Shown here piece after piece: positions 7,230-15,291 of a DNA stretch of 26,857 nucleotides. The number at the start of each line of letters is the position of its first letter. The first letter of the stretch is position 1. The notes under the pieces were generated by a model. That model saw nothing but the letters and a program-made list of their open reading frames with translations, had not been told where the DNA came from and made no database searches. Source of the DNA: Lactobacillus sp. (GTDB lineage Bacteria > Bacillota > Bacilli > Lactobacillales > Lactobacillaceae). Made by a program: the position numbers and the translations under genes. Location of the stretch: NCBI GenBank assembly GCA_003482405.1, contig DMZB01000173.1:1-26857 (forward strand), read 5' to 3'.

Positions 7230-8444
7230 ATGTGGCGTCAGTACTTGGAACCAATTCATGTGGCAGTCATTTTATTTCCACTTTTAGCAATTGCGATGGC
7301 GGTCCCACTGTTTGCTTATCACTATCATCGCTATGGTGCCATTTCACGCTGGCAGGTTTTCGTTAATTACAGCTTTTACTTTTATCTGTTGTGTGCTTAT
7401 TTTTTAATCATTCTGCCGTTGCCTTCTCGCGCATCCGTTGCTGCATTGACAACGCCAACTCACAACTTCCATCCGCTATTGGTGTACTATACTTTTAGGC
7501 AGACCGGATTCAGTTTACATAATGCGGCCACTTGGATTCCGACTTTGCATACGTCTGGTTTTCAACAGCCGTTTTTCAATGTGATGTTAACCATTCCGTT
7601 TGGTTTTTATTTGCACTATTATTTTAAGCGTGGTTTTTTCACCACGATTTTGCTGTCGTTTTGTTTGAGCTTGTTTTTTGAAGTCACCCAATTAACTGGG
7701 TTGTATGGTTTGTATGTACGACCGTATCGTCTCTTCGATGTGGATGACCTAATTCTCAACACGACCGGTGGTTTCATTGGTTGGTTAGGCGCACCACTAT
7801 TTTCCTGGTTGTTACCGAGTCAGGAACGGATTGCAAACGCTAATGCCAAGCGTGCCCACCAAGTCGGTCTCTTACGTCGCTTCACAGCGTTTGCCATCGA
7901 TATGTTATTTGTTGGGACTTTTACGGCCATTTTCGCTATCGGCATCATGGCGTTTGATCATCACCCAAATGTGTGGTTACTGCTTATCGTCGGTCTGATT
8001 TTGTTTGTATTCACCCCTCAGGGCTTATTTAATGGCACCACAATTGGGTTGCGGGCCGTTTATCTTCAAGTTAAATCGACCAACTGGCGAACCGCTTCTT
8101 GGACTCAAATTCTTATTCGTAATCTGACTGTTTATGTACCGTTGATTCTGATTGGGATGGGATTACAAACCATTTTTAACATTCATGGTCAACTTACCTC
8201 ATTTGGATTAGTTGGCACATTAACTGTCTTATTAGCCCTGATTTGTTTAGCCGATATTGTTCTAGCAACACTAGTTCCAACCTATCCCTTGTTATTTGAA
8301 CGATTAAGTCGAACCACAACGATCTCATCCTTTGTTAGTGCAGACGAGACCTCGACTCCTGACCCATTAGCTTCAAATCACAAAGCCAAACCATCAGATA
8401 CACCAACGAAACCGTACACGACGCGCTCTGCTCGTCATCATTAA
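7230..8444 (+). CDS. VanZ family / RDD domain fusion membrane protein
   Basis: A 404-residue polytopic membrane protein. The first half is a VanZ-like domain with the hallmark segment LFFEVTQLTGLYGLYV, then RLFDVDDLILNTTGG. The second half starts with an RDD-type segment (LLRRFTAFAIDMLFVG) and has about four more helices, followed by a polar, Thr/Pro-rich tail of about 45 residues that ends in RSARHH. VanZ proteins are linked to glycopeptide tolerance, but for chromosomal lactobacillus homologues the role is unproven. The start is the ATG at 7230, with GGAGGTG (7217-7223) 6 nt ahead. YdcF follows after 18 bp. Confidence 0.85.
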   Translation: MWRQYLEPIHVAVILFPLLAIAMAVPLFAYHYHRYGAISRWQVFVNYSFYFYLLCAYFLIILPLPSRASVAALTTPTHNFHPLLVYYTFRQTGFSLHNAATWIPTLHTSGFQQPFFNVMLTIPFGFYLHYYFKRGFFTTILLSFCLSLFFEVTQLTGLYGLYVRPYRLFDVDDLILNTTGGFIGWLGAPLFSWLLPSQERIANANAKRAHQVGLLRRFTAFAIDMLFVGTFTAIFAIGIMAFDHHPNVWLLLIVGLILFVFTPQGLFNGTTIGLRAVYLQVKSTNWRTASWTQILIRNLTVYVPLILIGMGLQTIFNIHGQLTSFGLVGTLTVLLALICLADIVLATLVPTYPLLFERLSRTTTISSFVSADETSTPDPLASNHKAKPSDTPTKPYTTRSARHH

Positions 8445-8462
8445 CGTTAAGGAGTCCTCATA

Positions 8463-9509
8463 TTGTTTTCATTATCGCAAGTGACTAACTTTTTAATCTT
8501 TTTTCCAGCTGTCGTTTTCATTCTCACAGTGACCCTCGCCATTTTTGGGTATCGCCGCGATCCCCGGCGGTTGCTAAACTCTTGGTATATCGTTATCGGT
8601 ACCGTCATTTTGCTTGGGATGCCGATTATTTTATTGGCATCATTATCCGATACACATCAGCTTGGCTGGTGGATTCTTGGCGTTTTGGCATTTTTTGCCT
8701 TAGCGCTCGGTTTGTTTGACTGGGTCATGCTGATCAACTGGCATTTTCGCCCGTTGCGTAAACATTTTCGCGCTTTAACGATTTTTGCCATTGTTGTCGG
8801 ATTGGCACTTGCTGCACTGCCCTTTGTTCCCGCCAGCGTTTGGCCTAACGACTTATTGACACCGATGAAATATGTAAACACCGCGCTGACTCTGTTGGGC
8901 GGTTATATGTGTGTCACCATTGCTGACTTTCTGGTGGCGACTTGGACGTACCCTCGACAAACGAAACTACACGGCGAACATTACGTGATTGTCCTAGGAA
9001 GTGGCTTGCATCACGGTAATCAATTGTCGCGGCTATTGCAAGCGCGCGTTGACACCGCCATTCAGGTAGCCAGTGTTGCCAGGGACGAAACTGGTGAATG
9101 GCCGGTATTGATTATGTCCGGTGGGCAAGGTGCTGATGAGACCGTCACAGAAGCCTCAGCGATGGCAGAATACGCGAAATCACAACATTATCCCGATACC
9201 GCGATCCGTTTGGAAGAAAAATCCACGAGTACGTTTGAAAACTTTCAGTATTCACTTGATGTTATTCATGAGCCCCATCCAACGATTGAATTCGTAACGA
9301 ATAACTTTCATGTCTTTCGTGCTTCGATCTTTGCCGCCATGCTCAAACTCAATAGCCGTGGGATTGCAGCGCCAACGCATTCGCATTATTATCACCGTGG
9401 CCTGATTCGTGAATACGCAGCCCTAACTTGGTTGCACAAAACGCGTCATTTACTGGCGTTAATATTGATTATCGTTCTCACAATCGCAATTCCGTGGTTT
9501 TATGGCTAA
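8463..9509 (+). CDS. YdcF family protein (DUF218) with N-terminal membrane helices
   Basis: A 348-residue protein. The N-terminal part (to about residue 165) has four to five transmembrane helices. The C-terminal part is a DUF218/YdcF domain with YVIVLGSGLHHG, IMSGGQGADE, the ST-rich segment KSTSTFENF and the TNNFHVFRA motif. A final hydrophobic helix ends the protein. Some DUF218 proteins (SanA, ElyC) are tied to envelope integrity, so an envelope role is likely but unproven. The start is a TTG at 8463 supported by AAGGAG (8449-8454) with 8-nt spacing. It is the second gene in the VanZ-YdcF-CorA operon. Confidence 0.87.
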   Translation: MFSLSQVTNFLIFFPAVVFILTVTLAIFGYRRDPRRLLNSWYIVIGTVILLGMPIILLASLSDTHQLGWWILGVLAFFALALGLFDWVMLINWHFRPLRKHFRALTIFAIVVGLALAALPFVPASVWPNDLLTPMKYVNTALTLLGGYMCVTIADFLVATWTYPRQTKLHGEHYVIVLGSGLHHGNQLSRLLQARVDTAIQVASVARDETGEWPVLIMSGGQGADETVTEASAMAEYAKSQHYPDTAIRLEEKSTSTFENFQYSLDVIHEPHPTIEFVTNNFHVFRASIFAAMLKLNSRGIAAPTHSHYYHRGLIREYAALTWLHKTRHLLALILIIVLTIAIPWFYG

Positions 9510-9548
9510 TGGAATTGTCACACATACTCTAATTTACTGAGGCCAATT

Positions 9549-10475
9549 ATGCTGACACCAATTGAAATCAATAACAACTTTGAATGGGTCGACGTTCAGG
9601 ATGAAACCGACGCGGAACACCGCCGTTTGATTCAGAGCTACAAACTAACCGAAGAAATGTACGGCTACGCAACCGACCCTAGCGAACGCGCTCGCATTGA
9701 GTTTGACAAAGAAGCGGGCATCTCACTGATGATTTTTAATGTCATTACAGATGTCACGGATGACTCTGCAGAAGCGGCAACGGCGCCCGTGGGCTTTCTT
9801 TTTAAGGGCAAGCGTGTTTATACATTTACCAGCGGCGACACCAACTACGTTCATAACCTTGTCATCAATTCCAATTCGACCCTCAAATTGCCGCCGATCG
9901 AACAGCAACAACCGATCGACGCAATTTTGGGTTTGATGTACAAGCTGACGACCACTTATCTCGACAAAATCAACAAGATCGACCGGCAACGGGCTGAGAT
10001 TCAACACAGTTTGAAGACTAATCCAGAACACAGTGCCATCAACGATTTAATGGACCTGGAAACCAGCCTGGTTTATTACTTGACCGCCCTCAAAACAAAT
10101 ACCGATATGTTAAAGGACCTGCAACGCACGCCGGTCGTCCCGGTTAATGCGGACCAACAAGAGCACATCACAGATATTCTTGTTGAATCACAACAGGGGC
10201 TTGAAATGGCCCAGATGGCCTCGGACGTGGTTGAACGTGTTTCAAACGCTTACTCAAACCTCATCGACAACAACTTGAACAACACGATGAAGTTTTTGAC
10301 CGCCTACTCGGTCATCATGACGGTGCCAACCATCGTCTCAGGCTTTTTTGGCGAAAACGTTGCCCTGCCGTTTGAACACAATCCATACGGCTGGCAGATC
10401 ACCATCCTGATCATGATTTTCCTTGGCGTGATCGTGTACCTCATCCTGCGGCATTATCATTTCTTTGACCGCTAG
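9549..10475 (+). CDS. CorA family divalent cation transporter with GEN in place of GMN
   Basis: A 308-residue member of the CorA/MIT family, which normally imports Mg2+ (or Co2+/Ni2+) as a pentamer. It has an alpha/beta N-terminal cytoplasmic domain, a long helical region (about 140-260), and two C-terminal transmembrane helices ending in the basic/aromatic tail HYHFFDR. The family signature at the end of TM1 is normally YGMN; here residues 267-270 read FGEN, so methionine is replaced by glutamate. The overall fold and length are intact. A changed ion preference or direction is possible, so I do not call it a magnesium importer outright. It ends in a strong bidirectional terminator. Confidence 0.87.
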   Translation: MLTPIEINNNFEWVDVQDETDAEHRRLIQSYKLTEEMYGYATDPSERARIEFDKEAGISLMIFNVITDVTDDSAEAATAPVGFLFKGKRVYTFTSGDTNYVHNLVINSNSTLKLPPIEQQQPIDAILGLMYKLTTTYLDKINKIDRQRAEIQHSLKTNPEHSAINDLMDLETSLVYYLTALKTNTDMLKDLQRTPVVPVNADQQEHITDILVESQQGLEMAQMASDVVERVSNAYSNLIDNNLNNTMKFLTAYSVIMTVPTIVSGFFGENVALPFEHNPYGWQITILIMIFLGVIVYLILRHYHFFDR

Positions 10476-10525
10476 AAAATGGAACTATAGCAAAGTGGCA
10501 GTTTTGAGAAACTAAGTCTTAACTA

Positions 10526-10563
10526 AAAATCACGCATTCCAAAAAAATGGGATGCGTGATTTT
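10526..10563. terminator. Bidirectional terminator between corA-like gene and adh
   Basis: A 15-bp stem (10526-10540 with 10549-10563, one G-U pair) has an A-rich 8-nt loop and ends in A4/T4 on either side. It sits between two converging genes and can serve both. Confidence 0.88.
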
Positions 10564-10588
10564 ATATTATAACAAGTTAAACTCCACA

Positions 10589-11635
10589 CTACTTTAAAGT
10601 CGACATGTCGATGACATAACGATAATGCACCTTACTGTCTAAAATATTCTGATATGCTTCTGAGACATCATTAATACTAATCATTTCGATTTGTGGTTTA
10701 ATATCATTTTTCGCCGCATAATCGAGCATTTCCTGTGTCATCTTGATGCCACCAACGCTTGAAGCCGTCACAGTAGCTTGGTTTCCAAAAAGGGAGAATA
10801 AATTAAAGTGGACATCTTCACTAGGAATGCCTACGTAACAGAACACACCGTTAAGCTTTAATAAAGGTAAATAATTATCTAGATCCAAGTTAACAGCCAA
10901 CGTATTTAAAATAAAATCGAACTGACCAGCCATCGGTTTAAAATCAGCTAAATCCTTTAAAATTTCATAGCTCTTGGCTCCAAATTTGTGTGCTTCATCG
11001 CGTTTACTTTCAGAATGACCAAATACCGTCACTTCCGCACCCATTTTGGCTGCAAATTGAACTGCAATATGTCCTAATCCGCCAAGCCCGATGATTGCAA
11101 CTTTACTAGTCTCGTTAATTCCATATCGCTTGAGTGGGTTATAAGTAGTGATTCCTGCACATAATAATGGTGCGGCATCCGCTAATGAGAGTTGGTCAGG
11201 GATATGCAAAACAAAATGGTCTTTCACCACAATTGACTGGGAATATCCGCCTTGAGTCACAGTACCATCGTAATCTTCAGAATCAAACACGACTATCGTT
11301 CCTTTTTCACAAAACTGTTCCTGACCCGCTTTACATGCGGCACACTTCCCACAAGAATTGACAAAACAGCCGACACCAACCCGATCGCCAACCTTAAAGG
11401 CTGTAACCTCTGCACCAACGGCTGAAACAATTCCTGTAATTTCGTGGCCAGGAACCATTGGAAAATGAGCGCCTTGCCACTGAACCATGCTTACATCACT
11501 ATGACAAATCCCACAATACTTTATATCAATTGCTACATCATTCGAACGCAGACTTCTTCTCTGAATAATGGTTTGCCCGAAAGATGTAAAATCACCTTTC
11601 ACTTTAGCTTCAAGGGCCTTAACATCTTGTGCCAT
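10589..11635 (-). CDS. Zinc-dependent NAD(P)-alcohol dehydrogenase (YahK/CAD-like)
   Basis: A 348-residue medium-chain dehydrogenase that interconverts aldehydes and alcohols with NAD(P)H. Catalytic zinc ligands are C44 (in CGICHSD), H63 with E64 (PGHE) and C158. The structural zinc ligands are C94, C97, C100 and C108. The Rossmann motif is GLGGLGH (182-188). The pattern fits the cinnamyl-alcohol/YahK aldehyde reductase branch, so aldehyde detoxification is a likely role. AAGGA precedes the ATG. A MerR-type promoter with a 19-bp spacer lies about 100 bp upstream, which suggests aldehyde- or stress-induced expression. The gene looks AT-rich compared with the genes further away. Confidence 0.9.
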   Translation of the reverse strand: MAQDVKALEAKVKGDFTSFGQTIIQRRSLRSNDVAIDIKYCGICHSDVSMVQWQGAHFPMVPGHEITGIVSAVGAEVTAFKVGDRVGVGCFVNSCGKCAACKAGQEQFCEKGTIVVFDSEDYDGTVTQGGYSQSIVVKDHFVLHIPDQLSLADAAPLLCAGITTYNPLKRYGINETSKVAIIGLGGLGHIAVQFAAKMGAEVTVFGHSESKRDEAHKFGAKSYEILKDLADFKPMAGQFDFILNTLAVNLDLDNYLPLLKLNGVFCYVGIPSEDVHFNLFSLFGNQATVTASSVGGIKMTQEMLDYAAKNDIKPQIEMISINDVSEAYQNILDSKVHYRYVIDMSTLK

Positions 11636-11729
11636 TCAACATTTCCTTCTTTCACAGTGTGTCAATCAAACAAATTCATCTAATCCTTAGTTACGATTAA
11701 AATGAAATTTCAAATCAAGCAATGGGCAT

Positions 11730-11760
11730 ACTGTAAACCTTAATGTGCACTTTAAGGCAA
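11730..11760 (-). promoter_or_regulatory. MerR-type promoter with 19-bp spacer and AdhR-like dyad
   Basis: On the minus strand, TTGCCT (11755-11760) and TACAGT (11730-11735) are 19 bp apart, the overlong spacing typical of MerR-activated promoters. A 20-bp dyad fills this spacer and part of the -35 (11738-11757). It reads CTTAAAG-N4-CATTAAG, one base from the CTTAAAG-N4-CTTTAAG operator I recall for B. subtilis AdhR, a MerR regulator of an alcohol dehydrogenase. It drives the adh gene. Confidence 0.68.
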
Positions 11761-11778
11761 TCGTTTTTTGATAAATAT

Positions 11779-13359
11779 TTAAATGAGACGATTTTCTGGA
11801 TCTAATACTAACGATTCGGATAATAATATTTCGCTGTACAAATCGTATATCTCATCACTGGCAACTACATGCTTTAGTGCCAAGCTGTGCAAGTACTCGC
11901 GTTCTGCATCAAAGGCCTGCATAAGTGCACGACGTTGCGCCACACTTTGGAGTGCTGAAATGTTCTCGGCATGCCGACTGACATCTTGCCATTGACGATA
12001 AAAAGAAAACATTGTATTTTCTTGGACTTGATCCTGTAAATCATAGACAACCACTTCACGAACGTCATCGCTCAACGTCATATCATTGACAGTTTTGATT
12101 CCAATATCAACCATTTTTTTACGCATTTTCTGTTGTCTCAGAGATCGCTCCAAAAGATGAGTGTCTAAAGGTAACCATAGTTTAAAAACAATCGTCGGCG
12201 TTAACATACTTAAAACGATCACAACAACTTCGATTAAAACGATTTGGTTATACAATGACTCGGATAATAGGCCTCCCACTGAAAAGGTCATGGCCAGCGT
12301 TACTGTTCCGCGGACGCCGCCAAACGCAAATAGCCTAGCAGAATCCCAACCGTATCCATTAATGAATTTAGCGTATAGGCCTCTAAACATAATCATTAAT
12401 AAGTAAATTGAAATTCCAATTATTAGCCATTGCCAATTTGTATTTGAGAAAAAGTAGTTGCTGGTGAAAATTCTGCCCAAATTCAACCCAAGAATAACAA
12501 ATACACTACCACTCAAAATGTTTGACAAAAAATCACCCAGTTCCAGCCCCAGATGCATCTGCCTTGGCGAAGAAAACCTACTCCGGTTGGCTTCACTGTT
12601 ATTTACCAATCCAGCCACAACAACCGCAATAATAGCTGAAACATTAGCCTTTTCAGCCAATTCGTAGACAACAATCGGCGTCATTAAATAAATTAAATTC
12701 TGTGCATAAATTGAATTAGCACGTGAACGGACAATTAGCTGACGTAAGCTCGTGATTAGTATAGAAACCACAAGTCCAACGACTATCCCGCCGCCAGCGG
12801 AATACAGTAAAGAACCCGTGTTTTTTAAAAAGCTCAAGTGACCCGTTTTCTGCCATACTATTCCTGCCTGCAACAAAATTAGGCCGGTTGCATCGTTGAA
12901 CAGTGACTCCATCGACAGTTGATCATAGATTTTGGATGGAAAAATACGACCGTGAACGACTGATTCAAGTGCTGTTGCATCGGTCGGCGTACAAATTGCG
13001 ACAATTATTAAACCAACAGGCAAAGTTAACAGAAACATTTTAGAGACTATCAACGTTACAAATAAGGCCGATACAATTCCTAAAAGAAACGCACTTCCTA
13101 TGATTTGTTTAATACGATGGCGCACAAACAAAATTTGGGTCCGTTGACCTTCGAAAAAAAGCAATGGTGCCAGTACCAGTAACATGAAGAATGCATTATC
13201 AAACTTGGGAACCAACTGGTTAGTAAAATTCCAAGACCCGATTCCTATCCCAAATAACAAATTGAAATATGTACTTGAGATTCTAGGAGACCACTTTGAA
13301 ATCAAATCGCTAATCGCAACCGCAGTGAAAATGACAAATAAGCCACTAAAGGTTTCCAT
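11779..13359 (-). CDS. Sodium/proton antiporter, CPA1 (NhaP/NhaK-like)
   Basis: A 526-residue membrane protein with about 12 transmembrane helices and a cytoplasmic tail of about 130 residues. It should exchange Na+ or K+ for H+ and support pH and salt tolerance. The CPA1 ion-binding region is seen as CTPTDATALESVV and then ESLFNDATGLILL, where the ND pair is the conserved ion-binding site. The G-rich segment FGGVRGTVTLAM is also typical. The start is the ATG at 13359, with GGGGGA about 10 nt ahead; the longer reading from a TTG at 13377 includes that binding site. Upstream is the broken MFS gene on the same strand. Like adh, it looks AT-rich against its neighbours. Confidence 0.88.
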   Translation of the reverse strand: METFSGLFVIFTAVAISDLISKWSPRISSTYFNLLFGIGIGSWNFTNQLVPKFDNAFFMLLVLAPLLFFEGQRTQILFVRHRIKQIIGSAFLLGIVSALFVTLIVSKMFLLTLPVGLIIVAICTPTDATALESVVHGRIFPSKIYDQLSMESLFNDATGLILLQAGIVWQKTGHLSFLKNTGSLLYSAGGGIVVGLVVSILITSLRQLIVRSRANSIYAQNLIYLMTPIVVYELAEKANVSAIIAVVVAGLVNNSEANRSRFSSPRQMHLGLELGDFLSNILSGSVFVILGLNLGRIFTSNYFFSNTNWQWLIIGISIYLLMIMFRGLYAKFINGYGWDSARLFAFGGVRGTVTLAMTFSVGGLLSESLYNQIVLIEVVVIVLSMLTPTIVFKLWLPLDTHLLERSLRQQKMRKKMVDIGIKTVNDMTLSDDVREVVVYDLQDQVQENTMFSFYRQWQDVSRHAENISALQSVAQRRALMQAFDAEREYLHSLALKHVVASDEIYDLYSEILLSESLVLDPENRLI

Positions 13360-13457
13360 AATACTAACATCCCCCAAATTTCAGATAGTTGATTCAATGC
13401 AAGCACCTGTGCAGTACTAATAATAGTGTCACTCACTCAACCAATAAACCAGGTTCA

Positions 13458-14624
13458 TCAGGATAAAACATGATCTAAAGTTCGTCGATTGAAAAAGTAA
13501 ACGGCCCAAATCAGCGGTAGCGTAATCATCATCACGGGATAAAACCACATCACGGGCAAGGCACTACGAATTAAGCCACCAATAATCGGACCCAAAGCCA
13601 TGCCCAAATCCATACCGATATAGAAGGTACTGTTGGCGAGTCCTTGCTGGCTCATCGGCGCAATGAGCAAAGCGGTAGCCTGACAAATTGAAAACATTAA
13701 CCCGTATCCTGCTGCCAACCCGAACGCGGCCAACAACATCCACCAATTGTTAACCAAATGGGTCAAGGCAAGCAGTCCAACCATCGTAAAACCAAGGCTC
13801 GCATAGAGGAACCTACCAAAGGCCACGGAATCAAACAAGTTCTTCAAAGCTAATCTTAGCCCCAGTAAAATCACCGCGTAGATCGGAAAAAAGCTACCAA
13901 CGGCAACTGGCGTATGTAAATCAGCAACGTAAGTGACAATGTATGCCTGCGTGGCAAAATACGGTAAGGCAAAGAGCATGATGATCAACGAAACCGGCAG
14001 CACTTGTGGTTGAATGATTCGAGGCCTGTGCTTAACTACTTTTACTTCAGTTTTCGCCAAGGGTTGCCCATGATCTGAAACTAACTGCACAAGGCTGATC
14101 ATTAAGACGCTGGCGATGGCGCAAGCAATAAAGGCAGCGCGATACCCGACATGTTGATACAGATATATCCCAAGTGCTGGCGAAATTGCCATGCATAATG
14201 CGTTCATTAATCCATACATACCCATGCCCGAACCCATGTTTTTGCGTGGTAATAAATTTGCCATCCATGTCGCCATGCAAACCGTACAAAGTACGTAACC
14301 GACCCCATTGATCACACGAATTAAGATCAGCTCAAACCACCCGGTTGTCAATAAGTAGCCGATCGCCGCCATCAACATCAATCCCCCGCCAATGGATGAC
14401 AAAGTAAACTTAGAATATCAGTCGACAAGATTTCCTGCAGCCGGCCGTAATAATAAAGAAGTGATATTCATCGCTCCTGCAATGAGTCCAGCAAGCCAAT
14501 TGGTTGCCCCCACTCTGAGAGAGAATCCGGCAATTAATGGATTGACCAGCATTGGACTCATCATGTAGAAAAAGCTTGCCGCCAAAATTAAAATAATATC
14601 TCGTGTATAAATATGTTGCTTCAT
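13458..14624 (-). pseudogene. MFS transporter interrupted by an in-frame TGA (codon 69)
   Basis: A major facilitator permease of about 388 codons. Translation from the ATG at 14624 runs 68 residues and stops at TGA (14418-14420). The same reading frame then continues uninterrupted to 13458 with the rest of the transporter. The stop falls inside MFS motif A: the frame reads RPAAGNLVD-stop-YSKF, where family members have a conserved basic residue after the aspartate. CGA (Arg) to TGA by one transition would explain it. A TTG at 14402 could restart translation, but such a product would lack the first two helices. The gene overlaps the MarR gene as ATGA, so it was a regulator-efflux pair. A sequencing error is the main alternative. 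Confidence 0.85.
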
Positions 14625-15058
14625 TGCGTGCCTCGTTTCAAATTATCGATTGCCCGGTCAATCAGGTGTAAAAATTCATCTGACTCAACTGTTGAAAATC
14701 CGGTCAGTAACGCCTGCCCAGTGTGTGAACCATTCTGCTTCAAGCGTTGGCGCATTATGCGACCAGCATCTGTTAGCAGCACCAACTTTGCTCGTCGATC
14801 TTCTGGATTTTGTGCCAAACGAAGCAAGCCTTTATCTACTAATTTCTGGGTTAGCACCTGCGCGCTTTGGTGCCGAATGTGCTGAAAGTCCTTCAAACTA
14901 GAGATCGAGCTGTTCGGGTGATCTGCGAAAAATATCAATGTGTCGGCTTGCTCAGTTGTGATATTCAAACCTTCAATATGCCGATTACGCGTGCTAATCA
15001 AGGCATTTGTCAACTCTAGCAGCCGGCGTGCCGCAGTATATTCCTGGTTAACAACCAT
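14621..15058 (-). CDS. MarR family transcriptional regulator
   Basis: A 145-residue winged-helix repressor. The HTH is around SSLKDFQHIRHQSAQVLTQKL and the wing signature is NPEDRRAKLVLLTDAG. The ribosome binding site is an ideal AGGAGG, 6 nt before the ATG. Its stop overlaps the start of the MFS gene (ATGA, 14621-14624), so the two were translationally coupled. A 22-bp perfect palindrome overlapping the likely -10 lies just upstream, which suggests autorepression that is relieved by a transporter substrate. With the transporter broken, the regulator may now control little. Confidence 0.9.
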   Translation of the reverse strand: MVVNQEYTAARRLLELTNALISTRNRHIEGLNITTEQADTLIFFADHPNSSISSLKDFQHIRHQSAQVLTQKLVDKGLLRLAQNPEDRRAKLVLLTDAGRIMRQRLKQNGSHTGQALLTGFSTVESDEFLHLIDRAIDNLKRGTQ

Positions 15059-15074
15059 GTTATTCCTCCTACTA

Positions 15075-15096
15075 AATATACAGTTAACTGTATATT
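15075..15096. promoter_or_regulatory. MarR operator palindrome
   Basis: A 22-bp perfect palindrome centred on CAGTTAACTG lies 17 bp upstream of the MarR start codon, next to its ribosome binding site. It overlaps a candidate minus-strand -10 (TAATAT, 15092-15097), which is 18 bp from TTGCAA (15116-15121). The position fits an autoregulatory operator. The rest of the 15097-15291 gap shows no clear terminator or other feature. Confidence 0.75.
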
Positions 15097-15291
15097 AAAC
15101 CAACTCAGGCCTATTTTGCAATCTATGACCCTCAACTTTTTTACGGCCATCAAAAAAACAATAGCTATTAATCGCATACGTGACATGTGATTACAACTAC
15201 TGTTTCTCAGTCGTGAACTCGGATGCTTATTGAATTCTTTACGTAAATTTGGATTTGAGTCCTTTTCTAAGTACCAAAGTGTCCCTGTTTC

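Noticed and set aside
13458..14402. The downstream MFS part as an independent gene from TTG 14402
   Set aside because: It has no ribosome binding site, begins in the middle of the transporter after helix 2, and continues the exact frame of the upstream part.
14418..14420. Selenocysteine or programmed read-through of the TGA in the MFS gene
   Set aside because: The residue expected there is a motif A arginine or lysine, not a redox cysteine. No SECIS-like hairpin is evident just after the TGA, and MFS transporters are not selenoproteins.
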